This document shows, in pieces, positions 25,430-33,800 of a stretch of DNA of 44,068 nucleotides. Position 1 is the first letter of the stretch, and the number at the start of each line of letters is the position of its first letter. The DNA is from an uncultured Bacilli bacterium (GTDB taxonomy: Bacteria > Bacillota_I > Bacilli_A > RF39 > UBA660). The DNA is taken from NCBI GenBank assembly GCA_934101645.1, contig CAKORX010000008.1:1-44068 (forward strand). Direction: 5' to 3'. A model generated the notes under the pieces. That model did not search any database. It had not been told where the DNA came from and saw only the letters and a program-made list of their open reading frames with translations. The position numbers and the translations under genes are program-made.

Positions 25430-26984
25430 TATTAAACTTCATAATTTTATTCAAAAATTTAATTTAAATATAAGTGTTAATCAGTTTATATATTATTTAT
25501 CTCATGCATTTATACTATCTCATTTTTTTAATGAGGATCTAGTAAGTGAATATGAAGCAAAAAGTGGAATTAATTTAGCTTTTTATTCACTATCATTTAT
25601 TTTTAAAGTTTTAAAATATTTAGTGATTTGCACCGTTTTTATTTTTTTATTTAAAGACGCCAAGAATATGTTTATATTTTATTTTTTCTTATATGTAGTT
25701 ATAGACTCTATTTTTAATAAAATTACAAAGTTTACAATAAAAGAATACAATTTATTAAGATTATTAAGATTTGACGCAAACAGGTATGGAAAGTATAAAA
25801 TAAAATATGCTATATTTTCAAATATATTTTATCAACTTTTACCAATGCTTTTGATTTCTAAGTTTTTACATCTTAATATTTTAATTGTATTTATTACGTT
25901 TATAAGTGCTATTGGAATAAAATTAATTATTGAATATATATTTTTAGAAAGGATTAAAAACAATAATTACTACTTAAAAAATAAATATTTTTTAAAAATT
26001 ATAGTTTTTGTATTATTAACATTTTTTACTGTAATAATGTATTTTTTAGACATTTATATTCCAAACAAACAAATGATATATCTAGGCTTTATAATTATTC
26101 TTGTTTCGGTAGTATTACTTAGAAAAGTGTTAAGTTTTAATTATGATAAATTATATAAAGCAAATTTGAATGAAGACTTTATAATTAAACAAAGAATGAT
26201 TAATAATGTAACTAACCAAGAAAAAATAATGGTAAGATCAAATAAAGAAATATATGATATAAATCAAAAAGATGATAAAAATACTGGGTATAAATACTTA
26301 TTTAGTATGTTTATAAAAAGAAATAGTAAAAACTATATTGGAAATCACAAAAAGCTTTATATTATTACGCTTGTTATATGTTTAATTAGTCTGTTTTTAC
26401 CAAAAATTTTAAATGAAACAAATATAATTGATTTAATTTTTAATTATAATTATGTTTTATTTATCATAGTATATTATTTATGCCTATATTCAAATAGTTT
26501 TTTATATGCATGTTTTATGGATATAGATAGATTTTTAATTAATTATAATTTTTACCGTTCTCAGGCAAGTATTAAAGAAAATATGATGCTTAGATTAAAG
26601 TATACAGTAAAAAGAAACTTAGTTCCTTCGCTTGCATTTAGCATTATTATAATATTATTTTATTTAATGTATAATCCTACTGCGAACTTTTCAAAAGTAT
26701 TGGTTTTATGTTTACTACCAATTATATTATCAATGTTTTATTCGATGTATTATTTATTTTGTTATTACATATTTCAACCTTACTCTTTTGAGGGAACTGT
26801 AGTAAATAAATTTTCCAAAGCTTTTGATGGTGTTATTTGGATTATTACATATTTTTTATTTGATTATGAAGTTAGATTTAATTTATTATCTTTATCTATA
26901 ACGACTTTAATATTATTTATAATAAGCATTATTTTTTACTATATAATTGTTACAAAAGGGACAAAATCATTTAGAGTGAGGTAG
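25419..26984 (+). CDS. Multi-pass ABC permease-like protein
   Basis: The 521 residues contain about 11-12 hydrophobic helices in two blocks, separated by a charged loop (LNEDFIIKQRMINNVTNQEK). I find no domain I can name. The position, overlapping the ATPase gene and 1 nt before the CPBP protease gene, makes it the likely membrane half of the transporter. The substrate is unknown; peptide or bacteriocin export is a guess based on the protease neighbour. Confidence 0.8.
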   Translation: MKNDIKLHNFIQKFNLNISVNQFIYYLSHAFILSHFFNEDLVSEYEAKSGINLAFYSLSFIFKVLKYLVICTVFIFLFKDAKNMFIFYFFLYVVIDSIFNKITKFTIKEYNLLRLLRFDANRYGKYKIKYAIFSNIFYQLLPMLLISKFLHLNILIVFITFISAIGIKLIIEYIFLERIKNNNYYLKNKYFLKIIVFVLLTFFTVIMYFLDIYIPNKQMIYLGFIIILVSVVLLRKVLSFNYDKLYKANLNEDFIIKQRMINNVTNQEKIMVRSNKEIYDINQKDDKNTGYKYLFSMFIKRNSKNYIGNHKKLYIITLVICLISLFLPKILNETNIIDLIFNYNYVLFIIVYYLCLYSNSFLYACFMDIDRFLINYNFYRSQASIKENMMLRLKYTVKRNLVPSLAFSIIIILFYLMYNPTANFSKVLVLCLLPIILSMFYSMYYLFCYYIFQPYSFEGTVVNKFSKAFDGVIWIITYFLFDYEVRFNLLSLSITTLILFIISIIFYYIIVTKGTKSFRVR

Positions 26985-26985
26985 T

Positions 26986-27873
26986 ATGAAAGAAGAAAAA
27001 AGAAATTATTTAAAAGAATTTAGATGGGTTTCCGGATTTTTATTGTTTTTTTGTGTATTTGGAGCGCTTTTTACTTTTGGTTCTCAACTACTTACTTATG
27101 CTTTAAGTTATCTAACGGATAATGAAAGTCTAACTTTATTTTTATCAGAATTGGGCCTATATGTAGGAACAGCTTATACATATTATGTAGGTTACAGAAT
27201 ATTTTTAAAAAAATGGAATAAAAAGATTGATATAAAAATTCAGAATACAAATATATTAAATCTTATTTTAGACATAACTATTTCAATAATTTTAATAAGA
27301 TTTATTTGGATAGTTTGGCAATACGTTATGGATTTTTTGAATTATAATCCATTATCTTCGGATGGAAAACTTGGTATATTATCTTACATGTATTTAGTTA
27401 TTTTAGCACCAATATTTGAAGAAATTATTATGAGAGGTTATATTTTAAAAATACTTAAGAAATATGGTAAATACGTAAGTATAATTATATCTTCGATATT
27501 TTTTGGACTATTTCATGGAACATTTACTCAAGCCATTCCATGTATATTTATAGGTATTATTTTTGCAAATCTTGCAATAAAATATAAATCGATTTTACCT
27601 TCGATAATTGCTCATATTATTACAAATTTTATTTCGGTTTTAAATATAAGTAGCGATTCATTTTTACTTATAGCCAAAATAATTATAGTTACTTTATCTA
27701 TAGTTATATTAATATATTTATTAATTATAAATTTTAAAAATGCAAATAAAATATTCAAAGAAATTAAAGTAAGTTTTTTATTAAAACTTAAAAGTGCGTC
27801 TTATATTATATTTACTATTTTAGAACTATTTAATATAATTTTTGATGCTATAAATGGTATTTTTTATCCTTAG
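26986..27873 (+). CDS. CPBP-family intramembrane metalloprotease
   Basis: The family includes CAAX-type proteases and bacteriocin self-immunity proteins. The motifs are intact: EEIIMRGY (about residue 145), IFFGLFHGTF and IIAHIITN. About seven or eight helices lie in 295 residues. It starts 1 nt after the permease stop and probably shares its transcript, as CPBP proteases often accompany peptide ABC exporters. Confidence 0.9.
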   Translation: MKEEKRNYLKEFRWVSGFLLFFCVFGALFTFGSQLLTYALSYLTDNESLTLFLSELGLYVGTAYTYYVGYRIFLKKWNKKIDIKIQNTNILNLILDITISIILIRFIWIVWQYVMDFLNYNPLSSDGKLGILSYMYLVILAPIFEEIIMRGYILKILKKYGKYVSIIISSIFFGLFHGTFTQAIPCIFIGIIFANLAIKYKSILPSIIAHIITNFISVLNISSDSFLLIAKIIIVTLSIVILIYLLIINFKNANKIFKEIKVSFLLKLKSASYIIFTILELFNIIFDAINGIFYP

Positions 27874-27932
27874 AATTTTATTCTAGCAATATAAAAGCTT
27901 TGATGATATACTTAATGTAAGGAGATGAAAAA

Positions 27933-29189
27933 ATGAAAGTACCTTTTAAGGCTGGTAATATTTTAATACCAAAAAATGTTGATATGCATAAATGGAGCGT
28001 TGTAGCTTGTGATCAATATACATCAGAACCAAAATATTGGGAAGAAGTAGAAAGTATTGTTAAAGATGCACCATCAACACTTAGAATTACTCTTCCAGAA
28101 ATATATTTAAATGATGAAAATGTTTCTGAAAGAATTAAAAAAATTAATTTAACTATGGAGGATTATCTTAAAGAAGATATATTTACCGAATTAAATGATT
28201 CAATGATATATCTTGAAAGAACTCAAAACGATGGAAAAGTACGTGAAGGTTTAATGGGAATTGTTGACCTTGAAGATTATTCTTATGAAAAAGGTTCTCA
28301 AACATTAATTAGAGCTACTGAAAAAACTGTAATTGAAAGAATTCCACCGAGAATGAAAGTAAGAGAAAATGCATCATTAGAACTTCCTCATATTATGATT
28401 TTAATTGACGATGAAAAGAAAAATATAATTGAAAGTTTAAAAAATAAAGTTACAGAAGAAGACGTAGTTTATGATTTTGACTTAATGCAAAATGGTGGAC
28501 ATATAAAAGGTTATAAACTAGGTAATGATGCAATTAATGAAGTTATTTCTTCTTTAGAGGCTTTGGCAGATAAATCTTATTTTGAAAAGAAATATAATGT
28601 TTCTGATAAAGGAGTTTTATTATTTGCTATGGGTGATGGAAATCATTCACTTGCAACTGCTAAAGCATGTTACGAAAAGTTAAAAGAAACTGAAGGAGAT
28701 AAAGCCTTAGAAAGCCCTGCAAGATACGCTTTAGTAGAACTTGTAAATCTTCATAGTAGTGCTCTAGAATTCGAGGCAATTCATCGTGTTGTATTTGATA
28801 CAGATGTAAATGATCTACTTGAAAATTTATATAAATATTATGACATAAATGAAAATGGTAATGGTCAAAAATTTACAATTGTTACATCTAATGAAGTAAA
28901 AGATTTATATATAACTAATCCAAAGTCTAATATTGCTGTTGGTTCAATTCAAATGTTCTTAGATGAATATTTAAGTAACCATAAAGGCTCAATAGATTAT
29001 ATTCATGGTGAAGATGTTACAAAAAAGCTTGGTTCTAAAGAAAATAATATTGGTATTATATTTGATGCTATGGCAAAAGAGGATTTATTTAAAACTGTAA
29101 TTTTGGATGGTGCTCTTCCTAGAAAAACATTCAGTATGGGCCATAGTTATGATAAAAGATTTTATTTAGAAGCTAGAAAAATAAAATAA
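27933..29189 (+). CDS. DUF1015-family protein
   Basis: The 418-residue protein fits DUF1015 (a conserved cytoplasmic family of unknown activity). N-terminal PFKAGNILIPKNV and VVACDQYTSEPKYW are typical. So is the hallmark MGDGNHSLATAKACYE near residue 235, where Asp and His look like metal or catalytic residues. AAGGAGATG precedes the ATG. It has its own upstream gap and terminator, so it is monocistronic. Confidence 0.9.
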   Translation: MKVPFKAGNILIPKNVDMHKWSVVACDQYTSEPKYWEEVESIVKDAPSTLRITLPEIYLNDENVSERIKKINLTMEDYLKEDIFTELNDSMIYLERTQNDGKVREGLMGIVDLEDYSYEKGSQTLIRATEKTVIERIPPRMKVRENASLELPHIMILIDDEKKNIIESLKNKVTEEDVVYDFDLMQNGGHIKGYKLGNDAINEVISSLEALADKSYFEKKYNVSDKGVLLFAMGDGNHSLATAKACYEKLKETEGDKALESPARYALVELVNLHSSALEFEAIHRVVFDTDVNDLLENLYKYYDINENGNGQKFTIVTSNEVKDLYITNPKSNIAVGSIQMFLDEYLSNHKGSIDYIHGEDVTKKLGSKENNIGIIFDAMAKEDLFKTVILDGALPRKTFSMGHSYDKRFYLEARKIK

Positions 29190-29198
29190 AAAAATTTT

Positions 29199-29232
29199 AA
29201 AATATGAGACATTTTAGTTTCATATTTTTTTT
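29199..29232 (+). terminator. Terminator after the DUF1015 gene
   Basis: AAAATATGA (29199-29207) pairs with TCATATTTT (29220-29228), followed by a T run. Confidence 0.8.
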
Positions 29233-29278
29233 ATGTATATTATAATAAATGTATAAGAGTAGGAAGGTAGTAAACTTT

Positions 29279-30154
29279 ATGAAAAAAATGTATGATTGGA
29301 ATTATAATGAGTTTTTTAAGGCAATTTTGGGCGTTATTATATACTCTATAGGTATTAACCTTTTTATTAGACCAATAGGACTTTTTAATGGCGGAATTTT
29401 AGGACTTTCACAACTTTTAAATTCCCTTTGTATAAAACTATTTTCTTTAGGCTCAACTTTTAACATCTCTGGTATTTTAAATTTACTTTTTAACATTCCA
29501 CTTTTGGTGCTTGCTTATACAAAGGTTAATGATACATTCTTAAGAAGAACCTTACTATGTGTAGCAGTTCAAACAATAGCATTATCGTTTATTCCAATAC
29601 CAAAAGAGCCTATTATAACTGATTTTTTAACATCTACTCTTATTGGCAGCCTTCTTGCGGGAATTGGTAGTGGTATGATTTTTTCCACTGGTGGGTCATG
29701 TGGTGGAACTGATATTATTGGTGTAATAGCATCACTTAATAAAAACGGTGCAGGAGTTGGAAAAATTTCCTTATATATAAATTCAGTTATATATATTATA
29801 AGTGGTATATTTTTTGGCGTTAATACTATGATATATTCAATGTTATATTCAATTTTTGCTTCGTTTATTGTAGATAAAAATCACGAAAAAAATATATGTA
29901 CAACCGCTATGATTTTTACGAAAAATGATCCAGAAGAAATCATTAAATATATAAAAGAGACTTTAAAAAGAGATGCAACTTTTTGGAAAGGCAAAGGTGG
30001 TTATAAAAACTCTACTACTTATATTACGTACGTAGCACTTTCAAAGTATGAGTTATCTATTTTAGAAAAAGATATTAGTAAATATGATAGTTCTGCATTT
30101 ATCATTATTAATGAAGGCGTTAATATAGATGGCAATTTTCAAAGAAAGATTTAA
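29279..30154 (+). CDS. YitT-family membrane protein with DUF2179 domain
   Basis: I start at MKKMYDWNYNEFFK (29279), following AGGAAGG, rather than the ORF ATG at 29249. About five helices with Gly-rich loops (GGILGLSQLL and STGGSCGGTDIIG) fit the YitT transporter-like family. The C-terminal DUF2179 domain contains TAMIFTKNDPEEI. The 291 residues are a usual length. The role in Bacillota is unknown, possibly transport. Confidence 0.9.
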   Translation: MKKMYDWNYNEFFKAILGVIIYSIGINLFIRPIGLFNGGILGLSQLLNSLCIKLFSLGSTFNISGILNLLFNIPLLVLAYTKVNDTFLRRTLLCVAVQTIALSFIPIPKEPIITDFLTSTLIGSLLAGIGSGMIFSTGGSCGGTDIIGVIASLNKNGAGVGKISLYINSVIYIISGIFFGVNTMIYSMLYSIFASFIVDKNHEKNICTTAMIFTKNDPEEIIKYIKETLKRDATFWKGKGGYKNSTTYITYVALSKYELSILEKDISKYDSSAFIIINEGVNIDGNFQRKI

Positions 30155-30208
30155 GTGTCAAAAGTATTTATTTAAAACTAGTTAAATATATTTATTATAG
30201 GTGATTAT

Positions 30209-31114
30209 ATGTTTTATTATAAAAATCATACTAGAATTAGATATATTTTTTTATTTGTAATAATTATTTTAATTTTAGTTATTTTCAAAGTATTTTATAC
30301 CGAAGTTATTTCTTACAAAAAACTTAAAAATTTATCTGATGACCTTTATTCAAGAAAATTACCAATAAAAGCTGATAGAGGTAAGATAGTTGATAGAAAT
30401 GGTAAAGTTTTGGCAGATAATATTACTACGACATCACTTGTTTTAGTTCCAAGACAAATTAAAGATAAAGAAAAAGTTGCAAAAAGACTTTCTGAGATAT
30501 TATCATCTTCATATGAAGATATGCTTAAGCATGTAAGTAAAAATACTTCGATTGAAAGAGTACATCCTGAGGGAAGAAGACTTTCTTATGATATAGCAAG
30601 TCAAATTGAAAAAGAAAACTTTGATGGAGTATATCTTCTTAAAGAAAGTAAAAGATATTATCCCTACGGCGATTTACTTTCACATACTTTAGGATATGTA
30701 GGAATTGATAATCAAGGTTTAAGTGGCATTGAACTTATGTATGATGAATATTTAAAAGGTGAAGATGGTTCAATAAAATATTTTTCTGATGGACGAGGAA
30801 ATAGACTTAAAATGGCAGAGGTTTATGAAAGTGCTACAGATGGAATAACAATAGGATTAACAATTGATTTAGAACTTCAGAAAGTCGTGGAAGGCGAACT
30901 TGATAATATTGTAAGTAAATACTCACCGGAACATGCCATGATTGTAGCTATGGACCCTCAAAGTGGAGAAATCTTAGCAATGGGGTCAAGGCCTTCATTT
31001 AATCCAAATAATTATAAAGATTATGATATAGAAACGATTAATCGAAATTTACCGATATGGATGACTTATGAACCAGGGTCTACTTTTAAAAATGCACCTA
31101 CCATTTTGATATAA
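30209..31114 (+). pseudogene. 5' half of a SpoVD/PBP2-type penicillin-binding protein, interrupted
   Basis: The product has an N-terminal membrane anchor, a PBP dimer domain (RKLPIKADRGKIVDRNGKVL onward) and the start of a transpeptidase domain. It reaches the catalytic serine motif in MTYEPGSTFK and then stops 7 residues later (NAPTILI). Family members continue for about 250-300 residues after STFK, with SxN and KTG motifs, none of which are here. The lost continuation appears at 35446 in frame (IITLTSSIEE). The break is an insertion junction, not a random nonsense change. A truncated anchored protein could still be made, but cannot be a transpeptidase. SpoVD versus division PBP2b is not settled. 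Confidence 0.92.
31084..31091 (+). repeat. Candidate left attachment core TTTTAAAA
   Basis: This 8-bp sequence, within the codons for Thr-Phe-Lys of the STFK motif, is shared with the right junction at 35446. Deleting one copy plus the intervening DNA restores GSTFKIITL in frame. The core is palindromic and AT-rich, so the exact crossover dinucleotide cannot be fixed by eye. Confidence 0.65.
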
Positions 31115-31133
31115 AAGAAAAATATGTTATAAT
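31106..31133 (+). promoter_or_regulatory. Strong promoter just inside the left junction
   Basis: TTGATA (31106-31111) and TATAAT (31128-31133) are 16 nt apart, with an extended -10 (TG at 31125-31126). It lies 15 nt past the left attachment core and reads into the sigma-factor gene at 31180. The element therefore brings its own housekeeping-sigma promoter. Confidence 0.75.
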
Positions 31134-31179
31134 GAGATTACATTAATAAATGTTTTAACTTAAGAAAGCGTGGGGGATA

Positions 31180-32598
31180 ATGCATAAAAGTAAATTTTTT
31201 GATGACGGGCGTAGAGTACCAGAAGCCTTACCAAAGGAAGAACTTGAAAAGTTATTTGAAGAAGCAAGAAATGGCTCACAAGAGGAAAAAAATAAAATAG
31301 TTACTCATAATATCCGCTTGGTTTTGTATATAGTAACCAAAAAATTTTTTAATGTAGATTATGATAAAGAAGATTTAGTGTCAATTGGAAATATTGGCTT
31401 AATAAAAGCAGTAAATACTTATGATCCATCAAAAGGAATAAAATTTTCTGTTTATGCCTCAAGATGTGTTGAAAATGAAATTCTTATGTTTTTAAAAAAA
31501 AGAAACAGAAAATCAGAAACAAACGTTGATAGTTTGGAAGACATAAGTTTTCAAGGTAAAGATGGTAAAAATTTAAAATTAGAGGATAAACTAAGTGATG
31601 GTAGTGATTTTACTATGGATTATGAAAATGCCCAAATTAATGAAATTATTAGGCAGTTAGTAGAAGGGCTTCCCGAAAAAGACAGGGAAATAATTAAACT
31701 TCGTTTTGGCTTTTATGATGACAAGGTTTATTCTCAAAGGCAAATAGCTAAAAAACTGCATATTAGTCAATCATTAGTGTCAAAAATAGTATCTAAAAAC
31801 GTAGAAATTTTAAGAAAAGAGTTAGAAACTAGAGAAATTGTAGATTCATCTTGTAAGGAAGGAAAGAGAAAAATGAAAAGGTTACAATCAATATATGAAT
31901 ATTTATATGAATATCCTAAAGAGCAAATAGATGATGTGTTATCAAAACTATCTGATGAAGATAAAGCTTTATTAGTTCTAAGATATGGTGAAAATTTAGA
32001 AATGCCAGTTCAAACGAAAATGCCTCCTGAAGCGTTTACAAAATTTTATAGTGTTTTAATTCCTAAAATAAAAAGGCAATTAAATAATAATAGTAAAAAA
32101 GGTAAAGCCGAAAATGTGCAACCAATTCAAAATACCAGTTTGCAAGTTGAAAATAATTTGCTTTCTAGTAATACTTTAGAAGAATCAGCAACTTTGCCAA
32201 TTCAAAAAATAACTAAAACAAGAGAGAATCCTTTAATTCCTCAAACAGAAATTAACAAAGAAATACATAAACATAATGATATAACTAGAGAAGATGGTAA
32301 TAAAATTCTCGAATTATTAAGAACGCCAACTTTTATGCAAATGATGAGTGCGTTAACAGTAAAAGAAGCTGTTATTATTTCGTTAAGATTAGGATATGTT
32401 GATGGAAAATATTTTTCTACAGAATCAATAGCAAACTTTTTAGGTATTGAAGAAGAAGAGGTAAAAGACGCAGTAAAAAAGGTACTCTTAATTTATAAAG
32501 AAAATATAAATAGTTTTTTAGATAGCCTTATACAAACTGCTAGTGAAGAGCCATTATCTAGAAAACTAGAAAATAAAAAAGATCAAAAAATTTACTAA
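31180..32598 (+). CDS. Sigma-70-family factor with additional region-4-like domains
   Basis: Residues about 40-110 form sigma region 2 (NIRLVLYIVTKKFF, EDLVSIGNIGLIKAVNTYDP, FSVYASRCVENEI), closest to sporulation-type factors. Region 4 is at about 165-220 (LPEKDREIIKLRFGF, IAKKLHISQSLVSKIV). The protein then continues for 250 residues with two further segments of the same flavour: LSDEDKALLVLRYG (about 252-265), and LTVKEAVIISLRLGYVDG with IANFLGIEEEEVK (about 385-425). The linker is Asn/Gln/Lys-rich. At 472 residues it is about twice a normal alternative sigma. ATG follows GGGGGAT. It is the first gene inside the recombinase element. The target promoters are unknown. Confidence 0.88.
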   Translation: MHKSKFFDDGRRVPEALPKEELEKLFEEARNGSQEEKNKIVTHNIRLVLYIVTKKFFNVDYDKEDLVSIGNIGLIKAVNTYDPSKGIKFSVYASRCVENEILMFLKKRNRKSETNVDSLEDISFQGKDGKNLKLEDKLSDGSDFTMDYENAQINEIIRQLVEGLPEKDREIIKLRFGFYDDKVYSQRQIAKKLHISQSLVSKIVSKNVEILRKELETREIVDSSCKEGKRKMKRLQSIYEYLYEYPKEQIDDVLSKLSDEDKALLVLRYGENLEMPVQTKMPPEAFTKFYSVLIPKIKRQLNNNSKKGKAENVQPIQNTSLQVENNLLSSNTLEESATLPIQKITKTRENPLIPQTEINKEIHKHNDITREDGNKILELLRTPTFMQMMSALTVKEAVIISLRLGYVDGKYFSTESIANFLGIEEEEVKDAVKKVLLIYKENINSFLDSLIQTASEEPLSRKLENKKDQKIY

Positions 32599-32624
32599 AG
32601 ATAAGGAAATTTACTTATCTTTTT
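32599..32624 (+). terminator. Terminator between sigma-factor and Fic genes
   Basis: AGATAAG (32599-32605) pairs with CTTATCT (32614-32620), followed by five T. A TATAAT box at 32633-32638 comes next, so the Fic-like gene probably has its own promoter. Confidence 0.7.
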
Positions 32625-32658
32625 ATGTGTGCTATAATAAAACTGCAAGGGGAAATTT

Positions 32659-33609
32659 ATGGAAAATATTACAAGAGAACAAGCTATTAAAGAAGTCGAA
32701 GAAATAATGAGAAAGGGAGAAGTTCCTATAGTTTCACTTAGTTTGTTTGACTCTTTAAAAGATATTCAAATAAGTGAAAAGGTTGAAAACCAGCTTTTAT
32801 ATACTTTAGAATTATGTAGTGATTTTGCAAGTGATTTAAAAGGTTATAGTAAAGATTTTCAAGAAAAATATTTATCAGCTTTAAGAAAGTCAGATATAAT
32901 TGATAATCAGTCTATTGAAAAAGAAGATTCATTTTTAATATCATTATATTATACAATGAATTCAGATTTTGCTATTGATAAATTAATGCAAAATGTTGGT
33001 AACCCTTTAGATAAAGAAAAATTTATTTCTTTTCATGATTTATTAATTACCGGCTCTTCGAGTCAGAATAAAAAAGGTTTACGTGAGGATAACTTAAAAT
33101 TTGTTGGTGAATACGTAACTAATCCAGAAACTTTGAAAACAGAAAGAAAAATTTGTTACTTTCCAATTGATTATCGAAATATTGATAGTGCTATTAAGGC
33201 ATTTTTAGATTTTTATAATAAAAATATTCCAGAAAATGCGGAGCATATGAATATAATAAAACCAATTGTTGTTCATGGCCTTATAGCAACACTTCAACTT
33301 TTTAAAGATGGCAATACTAGGTATGGAAGACTTCTTCAGACTGTTGGTTTATGGGAGGCTTTAAATAAAGAACTAAATTTAGATTTTTCATTGCCATTTG
33401 TATATGGTACAAGGCAATATGCTTCAGTAAGAGGAGAATATAGAGCACTTGTTAATAATTTAGCGTGCAATGCTGATGCAAAGGCTTGGGAAGATTGGAT
33501 TTTATTTAATTTTAGAAAACTTCAAGACTGTATTTTTTATAACGAGTACAATATGCAAAAACTTACATCACTTCTTCATGCTGAAAAAACTGACGAACCA
33601 AAATTATAG
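32659..33609 (+). CDS. Fic-fold protein with degenerate active site
   Basis: Fic enzymes transfer AMP or other nucleotides using the motif HPFxxGNGRxxR. Here the aligned stretch is LQLFKDGNTRYGR: Gln213 stands where the catalytic His is expected, Pro is Leu, and GNG is GNT. The phosphate-contacting Arg residues are kept. The upstream His206 sits seven residues before, as in true Fic helices, which supports the alignment. An N-terminal helical region (about 1-150) contains NQSIEKED, perhaps an inhibitory-helix remnant. Loss of the His suggests no AMPylation, perhaps binding only or another chemistry. GGGGAAATTT precedes the ATG; TATAAT lies at 32633. Confidence 0.82.
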   Translation: MENITREQAIKEVEEIMRKGEVPIVSLSLFDSLKDIQISEKVENQLLYTLELCSDFASDLKGYSKDFQEKYLSALRKSDIIDNQSIEKEDSFLISLYYTMNSDFAIDKLMQNVGNPLDKEKFISFHDLLITGSSSQNKKGLREDNLKFVGEYVTNPETLKTERKICYFPIDYRNIDSAIKAFLDFYNKNIPENAEHMNIIKPIVVHGLIATLQLFKDGNTRYGRLLQTVGLWEALNKELNLDFSLPFVYGTRQYASVRGEYRALVNNLACNADAKAWEDWILFNFRKLQDCIFYNEYNMQKLTSLLHAEKTDEPKL

Positions 33610-33630
33610 ACTTAAATAGTCTATTTTTTT
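33606..33630 (+). terminator. Terminator after the Fic-like gene
   Basis: ATAGACT (33606-33612) pairs with AGTCTAT (33618-33624), followed by a T run to 33630. The stem overlaps the Fic stop codon. Confidence 0.8.
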
Positions 33631-33654
33631 ATTTTGAAAATAAAATGTAATGAT

Positions 33655-33798
33655 ATGATAAATAATAAAAATTTTAAATTACAAATGCAGTTAATTATTA
33701 ATGAGTATTTGTATGAAAAAAATGTTATTAATGAGGAAATATTTTTTAAAGTAAATGAAAAAATTTTAAATAATTTAAAAGGTATGGAGAGTATATAG
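33655..33798 (+). CDS. 47-residue helical protein before the recombinase
   Basis: MINNKNFKLQMQLIINEYLY begins the frame, followed by VINEEIFFKVNEKILNNL. The pattern (long helix, loop with an INEE turn, second helix) resembles short SHOCT-like peptides often placed just before serine recombinases. The stop is 2 nt before the recombinase ATG, and the recombinase ribosome site (GGAG at 33786) is inside this gene. No strong ribosome site of its own is visible. A recombination directionality factor is possible but unproven. Confidence 0.6.
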   Translation: MINNKNFKLQMQLIINEYLYEKNVINEEIFFKVNEKILNNLKGMESI

Positions 33799-33800
33799 TT

